The notes: a model not told the origin generated them from the sequence alone. Shown: positions 7,446 through 16,430, counted from the first letter of the stretch. The stretch: 21,395 nt of DNA from Desulfobacteraceae bacterium (GCA_011390435.1 JAABSK010000021.1:1-21395); one strand, 5' to 3'. Made by a program: numbers and translations.

Positions 7446-8199
7446 ACGGATCTACCAGTTTTTAATCGTGTACGCCATTGGATTGTCTTTTTTGATGGCC
7501 ATCAAAAAAATGGCCGGGCTTTCCAACTACGTAATTCCAGGAATTCCTTTAATTCTGGAAACCGCACAAAATGTGGCACTGGTTTTTTTTCATGATGTGA
7601 TCAACACCATGTCAGTGACCGTCCTGGGCCAGTGCCTCTCCATTGCCATGGCCTTTGGCGTAGGAATTGCCGGCAGAAAATCCTCGTGGGCCGGCTCTTT
7701 CATCAAGGTCACCGCCTACAATGTTCAGGCATATCCCATTGTCGCCCTTGCCCCCATTATTTTCATTCTGCTGGGAGACGGCTTTGTTTCCCGCCTGCTG
7801 ATCGCTTCCATGATCTGCTACTTTCCGCTGCTGCTGTCTGTTCTGGGGATTATGTCCACACCGGTGAACGATATCGAACATTTTTATCAGATCACCGGCC
7901 GGATGCGGTGGCAGCTTGAAGTGAAAATCCGTGCCTTTGAAAACCTGAGCAAAATCACCACGGTTATCTCCGGAAGCGCCACCCTTGCCATGGCCGGAAC
8001 AATTGTTGCAGAATTTATTGCAGCAAACGCAGGGATTGGATATAGTATCCGTGTAGCCCTTTACCAGAGTGACATGGCCAAAATTCTCATTGCCCTGTTC
8101 ATGATCGGCATCATTATCTCCATATACCAGGGCCTTCTTGAAACTCTGGGAGAAAAGATCAAACGCAGATGGTCTGTTGCAGACAAAGGAGAAATCTGA
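7435..8199 (+). CDS. TauC/SsuC/ThiX-like ABC importer permease
   Basis: This is a 254-residue inner-membrane permease of the binding-protein-dependent type (BPD_transp_1), with about six membrane segments. The cytoplasmic coupling (EAA-like) loop is in the region from ITGRMRWQLEVKIRAFENL to about residue 180. It is followed by VISGSATLAMAGTIVAEF and the typical GIGYSIRVALYQSDM stretch. It overlaps the ATPase gene by 11 bases at its start, and its TGA shares bases with the next gene's ATG, so the three subunits form one translational unit. Relatives carry sulfonates, nitrate, taurine or pyrimidine precursors; the sequence does not decide among these. Confidence 0.88.
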   Translation: MLFRRIYQFLIVYAIGLSFLMAIKKMAGLSNYVIPGIPLILETAQNVALVFFHDVINTMSVTVLGQCLSIAMAFGVGIAGRKSSWAGSFIKVTAYNVQAYPIVALAPIIFILLGDGFVSRLLIASMICYFPLLLSVLGIMSTPVNDIEHFYQITGRMRWQLEVKIRAFENLSKITTVISGSATLAMAGTIVAEFIAANAGIGYSIRVALYQSDMAKILIALFMIGIIISIYQGLLETLGEKIKRRWSVADKGEI

Positions 8200-9173
8200 T
8201 GAACATCCGTTTTTTTACAATACTGATACTGATCAGCCTGATGGTATCTCCCGTGTCACACGCCCGGGAAAAAGAATTGAACTATCGACTGAAATGGCTG
8301 TTTAACACCAGTGTTGCCGGAGATATCTGGGCAGATGCCAATGGCTATTTCACAAAGGCAGGGCTGACGGTAACACTCAAGGAGGGAAGTCCTGAAAAAA
8401 ACGCCATCAATGAACTGGAACTGGGCTATGCCGACTTTGGTGTGGCATCGGCAGACCAGGTGATCCGGGCCCTGGACAAAGGGGCGGACGTCAAAGTGGT
8501 TGCCCAGCTGTTCCAGATCAACCCCATGCAATGGATATACCGGACAACGCAGCCTGAAATCAAGCAGCTGGAAGATCTCAAGGGCCGAACCATCGGCATT
8601 ACCTTTGGTGGAAATGATGAAACCATCATGCGAACCCTTTTTGCCAAAGCCGGTATCACGGAAAAGGATGTCGCTATTGTTGGCGTCCGGTTCGATTTTA
8701 CCCCTTTTTACACCAAAGCAGTGGAGGTCTGGCCGGTCTATCGAAATTCTCAGGGCGTGATTCTGGAAAACCGCCTGGCAAAAGAGAATGAATCTGTTTA
8801 TTTTTTCAACCCGGCAGATTTTGGCGTCAATTTTGTGGCCAATTCCATAGTGACTTCAGGAAAAATGATACAGCGCCATCCAGGCCTGGTCACCGATTTT
8901 TTAACGGCATTGCTCAGTGCCTGGGAATCTGCCATGGATCCGGACAACGCGGCGTCAGTACTGGCAGTGATCAAGCAGTTTGAAACCGGAGCAGATGATA
9001 ATATCCTCCGGCAGCAGCTGGAAGCAACGCGGAAGCTGGTCAAACCCGCCTCATCTGTTAAAATCGGTACGATTGACCGGGCTGCATGGAAACAGACCGA
9101 AGCGATCATGCTCAGGGAGGGACAGATCAAAAAACCGGTTCAGATCGAAACCTGCCTGGTGACGGCAGAGTAA
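8199..9173 (+). CDS. NMT1/THI5-like periplasmic substrate-binding protein
   Basis: The protein is 324 residues with a signal peptide at about 1-22 (cleavage after SHA). The mature protein begins with LKWLFNTSVAGDIWADANGYF, which corresponds to the Trp-x-x-xx-AGxxxAxxxGYF opening of NMT1/THI5 (SsuA/THI5) proteins. Other family features are ELGYADFGVASADQVI, LEDLKGRTIGITFGG, and NPADFGVNFVANSIVTS, matching the PADYGVxFxxxxLFTS block. Such proteins bind thiamine-pyrimidine precursors, riboflavin or sulfonates. No TPP or FMN riboswitch precedes the operon, so the ligand is open. The ATG at 8199 overlaps the permease stop (TGATG) and has AAAGGAG seven bases upstream. The gene ends three bases from the convergent MATE gene. 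Confidence 0.87.
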   Translation: MNIRFFTILILISLMVSPVSHAREKELNYRLKWLFNTSVAGDIWADANGYFTKAGLTVTLKEGSPEKNAINELELGYADFGVASADQVIRALDKGADVKVVAQLFQINPMQWIYRTTQPEIKQLEDLKGRTIGITFGGNDETIMRTLFAKAGITEKDVAIVGVRFDFTPFYTKAVEVWPVYRNSQGVILENRLAKENESVYFFNPADFGVNFVANSIVTSGKMIQRHPGLVTDFLTALLSAWESAMDPDNAASVLAVIKQFETGADDNILRQQLEATRKLVKPASSVKIGTIDRAAWKQTEAIMLREGQIKKPVQIETCLVTAE

Positions 9174-9176
9174 TTG

Positions 9177-10526
9177 TCATGCAGGCATCCTGGTGGTTCG
9201 CGTCTTCAGATGAAACCGGGTCATCATCAGCACGCCAGACGCTGTCAGACTGGCCAGAAGTCCGATCCATACGCCATAGATGCCCCATCCCAGGCTGAAG
9301 CCCAGAAAATAACCAGTGGGCAGTCCGATTCCCCAGTAGGCCACCAGGGTAAACAATGTGGGCAGTTTCATATCGGTCAGGCCTCTGAGAATTCCAAGCC
9401 CCACAGCCTGGGTACCGTCGGATATCTGAAAAAACGCCACAATAATCAAAAGGGTGGCAGCAATATCCATCACCTCCTTCTGGGAAATATACAATCCAGG
9501 CAAAAGATGGCGAAACAGGATAAATACCAGTCCGGCAGAAGCCATAAAGCCTCCGCAGAGAATCGCAGTGGAAAACCCTGCAACACGGGTGGCCTGAAGA
9601 TCTCTCCGTCCCAGTGCATGGCTGACCTGAATCGATCCGGCCGCAGAGATGCCCATGGCAACCGTGAATGAAACAGAGGCCAGGCTCAGAGCGATCTGAT
9701 GGGCCGCCAGTGGAATTGTTCCAATCCAGCCGACCATGATCGAAGATGCGGCAAAGGCTGACACCTCAAAAAAATATTGGCATCCTGCCGGAATACCGAT
9801 GGACAAAAGTTTTTTCATCATTGAAAAATCGATCTTCCGATACCGCAGGCTGGGATCAAATATTTTCATCTCAGGAGAAACCATCACAATCCAGATCAGA
9901 ACCACTGCCATGAACACCCGGGAACAGATGGTTGCAATACCGGCACCCATCACACCCATCTGGGGAACACCCAGGTTTCCAAAAATAAATACCCAGTTGG
10001 CCAGCACATTCACCCCGTTGGCCAGAAGGGTGACCACCATGGCAGGTTTTAAAAAATTCACCCCCTCGGCAAACTGCCGATAGTTCTGAAACAGCATGAA
10101 CGGCAGCATGGAGATGCCCAGCACCATAAGATATCCTGCTGCCGGAGCCACGATCTCCCGTGGCTGATTCATGTATTGAATACACTGGGCAAGCCCCAGA
10201 CAGACAGCACAGAGCAAACAGCCGAAAAACAGGTTAACGATCAGTCCCTGACGCAGAACCACGCCGCATTCACTGTCTCTGCCGGCACCACGGGCAATGG
10301 CCGTTAAAGGGGTGACTGCCACACTGACACCAAACCCGACCACCATGACCAGGGTGAACAGCGCATTGGCAATGGAAGCCGCGGCCAGGGGCTGGGCTCC
10401 AAGCCGCCCCACCATGATGGTATCGGTCACCGACATGAGCATCTGCCCCAATTGTCCCACAACAATGGGAAGGGCCAGAACGACAATTTTTTTTATTTCG
10501 CGTCGATACATCAAAAGAGCGGTCAC
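9177..10526 (-). CDS. MATE family multidrug/Na+ or H+ antiport efflux protein (NorM-like)
   Basis: This is a twelve-segment inner-membrane exporter, 449 residues from the chosen start and 466 in the longest frame. MATE features are ALPIVVGQLGQMLMSVTDTIMVGRLG at the N-terminus, VAVTPLTAIARGAG in helix 2, and the second-half repeat VSFTVAMGISAAGSIQVSHALG with a nearby GRRD. The GTG at 10526 overlaps the stop of the upstream gene as GTGA, which I favour. The ATG at 10508 and ATG at 10577 are alternatives, and no start has a good ribosome site. The substrate cannot be predicted. It ends the long minus-strand operon from ftsH onward and converges closely on the ABC binding-protein gene. Confidence 0.92.
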   Translation of the reverse strand: MTALLMYRREIKKIVVLALPIVVGQLGQMLMSVTDTIMVGRLGAQPLAAASIANALFTLVMVVGFGVSVAVTPLTAIARGAGRDSECGVVLRQGLIVNLFFGCLLCAVCLGLAQCIQYMNQPREIVAPAAGYLMVLGISMLPFMLFQNYRQFAEGVNFLKPAMVVTLLANGVNVLANWVFIFGNLGVPQMGVMGAGIATICSRVFMAVVLIWIVMVSPEMKIFDPSLRYRKIDFSMMKKLLSIGIPAGCQYFFEVSAFAASSIMVGWIGTIPLAAHQIALSLASVSFTVAMGISAAGSIQVSHALGRRDLQATRVAGFSTAILCGGFMASAGLVFILFRHLLPGLYISQKEVMDIAATLLIIVAFFQISDGTQAVGLGILRGLTDMKLPTLFTLVAYWGIGLPTGYFLGFSLGWGIYGVWIGLLASLTASGVLMMTRFHLKTRTTRMPA

Positions 10527-11758
10527 GGTTTCAGGTTCAGGCGGTAAAGGGGATCTCCCACCAGAACCATTTTCCATGAAAGAAATGGAAGGCTGACCAT
10601 ATAAGATTCAACCAGGGTCAGATATCCTTCGGTGAGAAAATTAAAAAACAGTTCCGGAACAGGAAATGCCTGTACATAGGGTTCGCCCACCGGACCGATG
10701 GTTGCGGCAACCCCCTTTTCCAGCATTTTTTTACACCAGACCTGGCTGTTTTTATTTTTTAGGGTGGTACATTCTGAGCTGGCAATATGATACCCCACAG
10801 ATCCTTTTTGCCAGACAAAGGCGTCGATATATTTTCCTAAGCTGTACCAGCCGCAATAAAGGGCTGCTTCCAGACCTTCTCCCTCCTGGAAAAGGGTGGG
10901 GGCATCATTGATCACAACCGGAAGCCGATTCTCTGTTCGCAGGATCCGGGCAGCATTGTAAATGGACTTATCGTAAAAAGCATATCCGGACAGATCTGTT
11001 TTTTCCGGTTCCGGCCACCGGGCATCAAAACAGGCCGATCCTTTCAGTCCGTTTTTTTCTGCGGCAATGGCATCGAGAATCATGCGCTTTACTGTGCCAG
11101 GATCCGGCCCGTCCAGGCGGCTGGTCATCAGTATGTCTGAACGCGAAAATGGAACATTCTGATTGTGAAATCCCAGATAATAGGGATTGGGTTGCCACAG
11201 ATTCAGATCATAGTCTTTTATTCTGACCATCGCCAACTCTGAATCAAAGGCTGCCACCCGGTCGATTCCCCTTAAAAATGCAGTCATGGTACGCTGAATC
11301 TCAGACAGTTTCCGGCGAATGTCCGCTGTATCACGCTGGGCCGCCAACTCATCTTCCAGGGCGTTTTTCTGTTGCTCATACTCACGTAAACGGGTCTGTT
11401 CAGCAGGCAGTTTCCCAGGGTCTGCAATCCGCAGCGGCACACCAAACATGCTGACCAGGACACGGATATCCTGGTTTTGATCCAGAGCCTTTCGCACCAT
11501 TGGAACCGCTTTTGTTTGGTATTCTTCTTGAGAACAGGTCTCTTTGTCTGTCAGAAAGAGCACCAGCAGATTTTTTTTGGGAATCTTTCGCTGCTCCATA
11601 TAAAACCTGGCAAGGGAAATGCTCTGTCGGACATTTTGGTTGGCAACCACCAGAACCTCATGGGGCGAAAGGGCCATGGCAGCGGCTCCCCATCCTGCGG
11701 CAGCCTCAAAAACGACAAAAAAAAGAATCAGCCAGAGCCTGTTAAGCGTTTTGTGCAT
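10523..11758 (-). CDS. TIGR03790-like exported protein of unknown function with coiled-coil segment
   Basis: This 411-residue protein resembles the TIGR03790 family of uncharacterised proteins. Family-like blocks are EVLVVANQN (34-42), ARFYMEQRKIPKKNLL (50-65), CGWYSLGKYIDAFVW, GYHIASSECTTL, GVAATIGPVGEPYVQAFP and the closing LSWKMVLVGDPLYRL. The N-terminus (1-30) looks like a signal peptide, so it is probably periplasmic or exported. Residues about 119-162 are charged and Glu/Gln/Arg-rich, a probable coiled-coil. The C-terminal GDPLYRL resembles the end of caspase-fold (C25-type) domains, but I see no convincing His/Cys dyad. The ATG at 11758 overlaps the coaX end by 17 bases; an ATG/other start at 11779 is less likely because it would precede the signal peptide. 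The function is unknown. Confidence 0.82.
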   Translation of the reverse strand: MHKTLNRLWLILFFVVFEAAAGWGAAAMALSPHEVLVVANQNVRQSISLARFYMEQRKIPKKNLLVLFLTDKETCSQEEYQTKAVPMVRKALDQNQDIRVLVSMFGVPLRIADPGKLPAEQTRLREYEQQKNALEDELAAQRDTADIRRKLSEIQRTMTAFLRGIDRVAAFDSELAMVRIKDYDLNLWQPNPYYLGFHNQNVPFSRSDILMTSRLDGPDPGTVKRMILDAIAAEKNGLKGSACFDARWPEPEKTDLSGYAFYDKSIYNAARILRTENRLPVVINDAPTLFQEGEGLEAALYCGWYSLGKYIDAFVWQKGSVGYHIASSECTTLKNKNSQVWCKKMLEKGVAATIGPVGEPYVQAFPVPELFFNFLTEGYLTLVESYMVSLPFLSWKMVLVGDPLYRLNLKP

Positions 11759-12515
11759 TGCTGATAATTCGCAGTCCATCCAGAGTCAGGGAGTGCTCGA
11801 CAGCCTCAATTGTCGTGGATATTGTTGAAATCAGGGGAGCCAGACCACCAGTGGCCAGAATTTTCGGAGTGTCTGCCATTTCCGCTGACATTCTTTCCAC
11901 CATTTTGTCCACCATGGCAGCATTGCCATAGATAATTCCGGACTGGATGCTTTCAATGGTGTCTTTGCCGATCACCTTTTCCGGCGCCTTGAAAATTTCC
12001 ACCCGGGGAAGGCGGGACGCCCTTTGAAAAAGCGCTTCCGCAGCAATCATGATTCCCGGGACAATGGCCCCCCCAAGGTATTCACCCTTGCTGGAAATCA
12101 CATCAAAGGTGGTGGCTGTTCCAAAATCAATAATGATCAGGGCGTGTTGATATTTTTCAAATGCAGCCACCGCATTGACAATACGGTCTGCCCCAACCTC
12201 GTTGGGATTGTTGTACAGAATCGGCATCAATTGTTTGACTGAATCCGCATTGATCCATGACGGGCTCAGATTCAAATATTTTTCACAAAAGGCATTCAAG
12301 ATCGGTACAGCAGACGGGACCACCGATGAAATAATGATTCGGGTAATTCGGGACTTATCCAGACCTTTGTCCAGAAACAGGGCATTGGCCAGCACATTGA
12401 ACTCATCTGCTGTGGTGTCGCGGATGGTCCGGATTCTCCAGTCAAATTTAAGCGTATCCTGATCATAGATACCGATGACAGTATTGGTATTTCCCACATC
12501 GATGACAAGCAGCAC
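11742..12515 (-). CDS. coaX: Type III pantothenate kinase
   Basis: CoaX catalyses ATP-dependent phosphorylation of pantothenate, the first step of coenzyme A synthesis, in the cytoplasm. It belongs to the ASKHA fold and does not need the motifs of CoaA. Visible signatures are the N-terminal VIDVGNTNT phosphate loop with Asp6, NEVGADRIVNAVAAF (about 105-119), and IDFGTATTFDV (129-139), followed by GGAIVPGIMIAAEALFQRASRLP. Length (257) is standard. The start is GTG at 12515 with AGGAG about six bases upstream; this ribosome site overlaps the cdaR-like gene's TAA. The 3' end overlaps the next gene's start. Confidence 0.97.
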   Translation of the reverse strand: MLLVIDVGNTNTVIGIYDQDTLKFDWRIRTIRDTTADEFNVLANALFLDKGLDKSRITRIIISSVVPSAVPILNAFCEKYLNLSPSWINADSVKQLMPILYNNPNEVGADRIVNAVAAFEKYQHALIIIDFGTATTFDVISSKGEYLGGAIVPGIMIAAEALFQRASRLPRVEIFKAPEKVIGKDTIESIQSGIIYGNAAMVDKMVERMSAEMADTPKILATGGLAPLISTISTTIEAVEHSLTLDGLRIISNAQNA

Positions 12516-12526
12516 GGGTCTCTCCT

Positions 12527-13462
12527 TTATTCTATTGTAATGGTAAACACCTGCGGGGATGCATCTGTCATCATCAGCCCGACAGGGATATTAACGTTGA
12601 CATGGCGGACATACACGCCTTCTGTCAGGTGACTCAGATCAATAAATGCTTCAATCTGTTTCAGGAGCTGTTCATCTTCCAGTATTTCAAACGGTCCTTT
12701 CACCTGTATCATTATCGTCCGGGGTTTGATACTGGCTGTGGCCTCAGCGTTTCTGATCTGAATGGGAATCGCCTCCAGAGTCCGTGATACCAGCTGCTGC
12801 TGGACCGGAACACTGACCTTGACAATCGGATGGGAGGGAAAAATAATCGATGAGGTGTTCAAATTCAGGGGCACCTCTTTTTTAAACCCTTCTTTGACAT
12901 TTGAAATATCAACGGGCCGGGTTTTCAGCTCTAAAATGGACTGGATCAGCGTTGCGGCACCGGTTAACTCGATACGGTCCGGTTCTGTAATCGCTTCCAG
13001 GGCGATATACCCCTTGGCAGGCTGGCCAACATATGGAACAGTGACCCGGAAGCTTTTTTGCAGTTTCCGATCCAGCTGCACCGTTAAATAGGAAGGCGAC
13101 ACACTGAGAATCTGAATGTCCGGGTTCATGGGGATGCGCTTTTCATCCACTGGAATGAGGTAGGCCCCCGGCTCAATGGAGTTGGAATCCCCTGCAGGGT
13201 CAAACTCAAGATCTGTGTACATGTCCACAGGATACCGGATGCTTCTGGCATTGATCTGCTCAATGGCAGCAGGATGCGCCCTGATTTTGATTTCGATTTT
13301 ATCGGTGTGAAAATCTGTCAGCACCATGTTCTCAGGCATGTTGGAATAATCAACAAACAGCAGAAGATCGGTTTCCACAGGATCCACCGTGCAGTGAGTC
13401 AGGCTCCCTGCAGCAATCAATATCAGGCATCCTAAAAAACTATTGTGCCAGCACTTACGCAT
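12527..13462 (-). CDS. cdaR: YbbR-domain (CdaR-like) membrane-anchored protein
   Basis: The protein is 311 residues with a single hydrophobic N-terminal segment (about 8-22), then a chain of YbbR-type beta repeats outside the membrane. Repeat features include LTVQLDRKLQKSFRVTVPYV followed by GQPAKGYIALEAITEPDRIEL, and later VPVQQQLVSRTLEAIPIQIR. CdaR normally regulates the membrane diadenylate cyclase CdaA, but no cdaA lies next to this gene. The hydrophobic segment ends in SLTHC, which is not a good lipobox. The ATG at 13462 overlaps the folP stop by eight bases, and there is no second gene between. A longer frame starts at 13525 but would lie deep inside folP. The symbol is given by domain resemblance only. 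Confidence 0.78.
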   Translation of the reverse strand: MRKCWHNSFLGCLILIAAGSLTHCTVDPVETDLLLFVDYSNMPENMVLTDFHTDKIEIKIRAHPAAIEQINARSIRYPVDMYTDLEFDPAGDSNSIEPGAYLIPVDEKRIPMNPDIQILSVSPSYLTVQLDRKLQKSFRVTVPYVGQPAKGYIALEAITEPDRIELTGAATLIQSILELKTRPVDISNVKEGFKKEVPLNLNTSSIIFPSHPIVKVSVPVQQQLVSRTLEAIPIQIRNAEATASIKPRTIMIQVKGPFEILEDEQLLKQIEAFIDLSHLTEGVYVRHVNVNIPVGLMMTDASPQVFTITIE

Positions 13463-14321
13463 TCCTGATGGCGTCAATGATACTGGTAAAGGATTTAACT
13501 TTTTCCACATCATGGACCCGTACAATATGGGCGCCGTTCAAAACAGAAGCAGCAACAGCTGCAAGGGTTCCATATTCCGTCTTGACATGACCCGGTTCCA
13601 CCGGGCGGGCTTCTTTATCCGATAAAACACTGCGAATGAAAGATTTTCTGGACGGTCCCATGAGAATAGGAAATCCCAGAGCTGCCACTTTTTCAAGATG
13701 ATTGATCAGCACCAGGTTGTGATGGACAGTCTTGCCAAAACCAATACCGGGATCCAGAATAATATGGCCGGGCGATATTCCACTGTCCACGGCCACTTTT
13801 ACCCGGTGCTCCAGATACTGGGTAATCTCACGCATCAAATCTGTATAATCCGGATCAACCTGCATGGTCTGAGGGGTTCCCTGCATGTGCATCAGAATGA
13901 CAGGCACACGGCTCCGGGCGGCAACAGCTGCCATTTTCGGATCTTTTTCCATGGCTGAAATATCATTGATCATGGCAGCACCGGCCTGAACAGCTTCTTT
14001 TGCCACCACCGCCTTAACCGTATCAATAGAGATCGGTATATCAATCCGCTGGGCCAGATGTTCAATCACCGGAATCACCCGGTCCAGCTCCTCCTGCTCT
14101 GAAACCGGCTGGGCAAACGGGCGGGAGGACTCGCCACCGATATCCAGAATGTGGGCTCCGGCCTCAGCCAGCTTCAGGCCCTGGCAGACAGCCGTATCAA
14201 AGCTGTTGAACTTTCCCCCGTCTGAAAATGAATCCGGCGTGGTGTTTAAAATTCCCATCAGGCAGGTTTCCCGGCCCAGTTCCAGACAAAATCTGCCGAA
14301 TTTCAGTGAAAACTGCTGCAT
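13455..14321 (-). CDS. folP: Dihydropteroate synthase
   Basis: FolP condenses p-aminobenzoate with 6-hydroxymethyl-dihydropterin pyrophosphate in folate synthesis and is the sulfonamide target. The 288 residues form a TIM barrel. Signature 1 MGILNTTPDSFSDGG is at 22-36 with Asn26; the second loop is DIGGESSRPF (60-69, Ser in place of the usual Thr at 66); then SIDT (98-101), NDIS, LDPGIGFGKT and a GPSRKSFI pterin-binding loop, closing with VRVHDV. The gene starts 11 bases after the ftsH stop and its end overlaps the YbbR gene by eight bases, so translation is probably coupled. Confidence 0.97.
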   Translation of the reverse strand: MQQFSLKFGRFCLELGRETCLMGILNTTPDSFSDGGKFNSFDTAVCQGLKLAEAGAHILDIGGESSRPFAQPVSEQEELDRVIPVIEHLAQRIDIPISIDTVKAVVAKEAVQAGAAMINDISAMEKDPKMAAVAARSRVPVILMHMQGTPQTMQVDPDYTDLMREITQYLEHRVKVAVDSGISPGHIILDPGIGFGKTVHHNLVLINHLEKVAALGFPILMGPSRKSFIRSVLSDKEARPVEPGHVKTEYGTLAAVAASVLNGAHIVRVHDVEKVKSFTSIIDAIRNA

Positions 14322-14332
14322 GAAACCGTTCC

Positions 14333-16291
14333 TCAGTTTGATCCGGATGCTGATGGATCATGATCATCGTCAGCAGGTTCGTCACTGTCTTCATCTGTTT
14401 CCGGTGTCAGGTCCGGCGTACTGCTGGCTGGTTTTTCTGCCTCAGGCGGTGGCTGCGGAACGGTACGGACATTTTTTCTGCCATAAAAATCAAAGTCCGG
14501 CCGCAGGGATGCAATCAGATCATCCAGCTCCGCTCCCATAACGGTTTCTTTTTCAATCAGAAGGTCTGTCAGGGCGTGCAGGATATCCATATTCTGTTCA
14601 AGGATGGTTTTAGCGGTCTGATAGGCCCGGTCGATAATGGTCGCGATCTCTGCATCAATTTTCCTGGCAGTATCCTCTGAATAGGATTTGGCCTGCGTCA
14701 TTTCCCGACCGATGAAAATATTGTCATCATGGTTTTCATAGGACAGGGGCGTCAGGTTATCGCTCATCCCAAATGTCCGGACCATGCGGTTGGCCAGTTT
14801 GGTGGCCTGCTTGATATCATTGGAAGCACCCGTACTGATCCGTTTGAAAATCAGCTCTTCAGCCACTCTTCCGCCAAATGCGATGGCCAGCTCGCTTTCC
14901 AGCTGATCTTTGTATTTAAAATCCCCTTCTTCCGGCAGAAACCAGGTAACCCCGGCAGCCCTCCCTCTGGGAATGATGGTAATTTTATTGACCGAATCCG
15001 TATTGGGCAGAAACCTGGCCACCAGTGCATGACCGCCTTCGTGGTACGCCGTGGTTTTCTTTTCTTCTTCCTTGATCACCTTGGATTTTCTTTCAAGCCC
15101 CATATACACCTTGTCTTTTGAATCTTCAAAATCCTTCATGGTCAGTTTTTCATGGTCCCGTTTGGCTGCCAGGAGCGCAGCTTCATTCACCAGATTTTCA
15201 AGGTCAGCCCCGGAGAAACCTGGCGTGCCTTTGGCCAGAATCACCGGATCCACATCTGATGCCAACGGGGTTTTTTTCATGTGAACCCGTAAAATACCTT
15301 CCCGGCCCTTGATATCCGGCATATCCACGATCACCTGGCGGTCAAACCGGCCCGGCCTCAGCAAAGCAGGGTCCAGAACATCAGCCCGGTTGGTGGCAGC
15401 CATGAGAATTACACCCTCATTGGATTCAAATCCATCCATTTCCACCAGAAGCTGATTCAGGGTCTGTTCCCGTTCATCGTGTCCACCGCCAAGACCTGCG
15501 CCCCGCTGACGGCCCACAGCATCGATCTCATCAATAAAAATAATACACGGGGCATTTTTTTTGCCCTGGGCAAACAGATCCCGGACCCGTGACGCACCCA
15601 CTCCCACAAACATCTCGACAAAATCTGAACCACTGATGGTATAAAACGGCACCCCGGCCTCTCCGGCAACGGCCCGTGACAATAAGGTCTTTCCAGTTCC
15701 GGGGTTGCCCACCAGCAGCACGCCCTTGGGAATGCGGCCTCCCAGACGGGTATATTTTGATGGATTTTTTAAAAAGTCCACCACCTCGGTTAATTCCTCT
15801 TTGGCTTCGTCAATTCCTTCGACATTGGCAAAGGTGACCTTTTCTTTCTTATCATCCATGAGCCGGGCCCGGCTTTTACCAAAGGAAAGGGCCTTCCCCC
15901 CTCCTGCACCACCCTGCATCTGCCGCATGAAAAAAATCCATACACCGATCAGCACAATCATCGGCAGCCAGGACACAATGATCGACATGAACCAGGATGC
16001 CTCCGCCGGTGGTTTGGCTTTGATGACAACACCCTGGGACCGAAGGATTCCGATCAAATCCCCATCATCAGGAGCAAAACTTTTATATCGAGCGCCGCTG
16101 GTGTCAGTTAAATACAGATCCTGACCCTGAATCACCACGTTCTGCACACGGCCGTCATCAACCATGGCGAGAAACTCAGAATAAGAGACCTCGGATTGCC
16201 CAACCTGCTGCTGATTAAAAATATTATACAGCATGACCATCATCAGAATAATCACCAGCCACAGTGACATGTTTTTATAAAATTGATTCAA
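14333..16291 (-). CDS. ftsH: ATP-dependent zinc metalloprotease FtsH
   Basis: FtsH is a hexameric inner-membrane AAA+ protease that degrades misfolded membrane proteins and regulatory substrates. It has 652 residues. Membrane segments are near residues 8-26 and 101-121 with a small periplasmic domain between. The AAA domain shows Walker A GNPGTGKT (about 195-202), Walker B IIFIDEID (about 250) and the second region of homology [10 protein letters not shown]. The peptidase zinc site is HEGGH at about 417-421 (HExxH). A Pro/Asp/Glu-rich tail of about 40 residues follows. The start is TTG at 16291, with AAGGAAAGG about eight bases upstream and no nearby ATG fitting the family's N-terminus. A 145-base gap before it holds a possible promoter and a structured leader. 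Confidence 0.97.
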   Translation of the reverse strand: MNQFYKNMSLWLVIILMMVMLYNIFNQQQVGQSEVSYSEFLAMVDDGRVQNVVIQGQDLYLTDTSGARYKSFAPDDGDLIGILRSQGVVIKAKPPAEASWFMSIIVSWLPMIVLIGVWIFFMRQMQGGAGGGKALSFGKSRARLMDDKKEKVTFANVEGIDEAKEELTEVVDFLKNPSKYTRLGGRIPKGVLLVGNPGTGKTLLSRAVAGEAGVPFYTISGSDFVEMFVGVGASRVRDLFAQGKKNAPCIIFIDEIDAVGRQRGAGLGGGHDEREQTLNQLLVEMDGFESNEGVILMAATNRADVLDPALLRPGRFDRQVIVDMPDIKGREGILRVHMKKTPLASDVDPVILAKGTPGFSGADLENLVNEAALLAAKRDHEKLTMKDFEDSKDKVYMGLERKSKVIKEEEKKTTAYHEGGHALVARFLPNTDSVNKITIIPRGRAAGVTWFLPEEGDFKYKDQLESELAIAFGGRVAEELIFKRISTGASNDIKQATKLANRMVRTFGMSDNLTPLSYENHDDNIFIGREMTQAKSYSEDTARKIDAEIATIIDRAYQTAKTILEQNMDILHALTDLLIEKETVMGAELDDLIASLRPDFDFYGRKNVRTVPQPPPEAEKPASSTPDLTPETDEDSDEPADDDHDPSASGSN

Positions 16292-16329
16292 CGTTGTTTT
16301 CCTTTCCTTTCTTGTGAGCCTGCCGTTGA

Positions 16330-16370
16330 GCTGCCGGACGGACAGCGGCGCTGCCTTTTAGACCGGCAAC
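16330..16370 (-). other. Candidate structured RNA element in the ftsH leader
   Basis: In the minus-strand leader, GTTGCCGG (16370-16363) can pair with CCGGCAGC (16337-16330) over eight positions with one G-U. Inside it GGCAGC (16355-16350) pairs with GCTGTC (16346-16341) around a three-base loop, also with one G-U. The result is a stacked two-stem element about 30 bases upstream of the ribosome site. I do not recognise the fold. It could be a regulatory leader or a chance palindrome. Confidence 0.35.
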
Positions 16371-16400
16371 AGCCTGCATCCTGCATAAACACTCTCAATA

Positions 16401-16430
16401 TATAAACATGATATGCAAATATACAAGCAA
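16401..16430 (-). promoter_or_regulatory. Weak candidate promoter upstream of ftsH
   Basis: On the minus strand TTGCTT (16430-16425) and TTTATA (16406-16401) are separated by 18 bases in an AT-rich stretch just after the tilS stop. The -35 is a fair match and the -10 is poor. Placement between tilS and ftsH, and a long leader, make a separate ftsH promoter reasonable, but this exact site is uncertain. Confidence 0.28.

Noticed and set aside
10523..11758. TIGR03790-like protein as an active caspase-type peptidase
   Set aside because: Only a short C-terminal GDPLYRL resemblance was found. No convincing catalytic His-Gly and Cys pair could be assigned.
12527..13525. YbbR protein start at 13525
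   Set aside because: It would extend 63 bases into folP and add a non-homologous N-terminus before the membrane segment. ATG 13462 fits the segment and overlaps folP only by eight bases.
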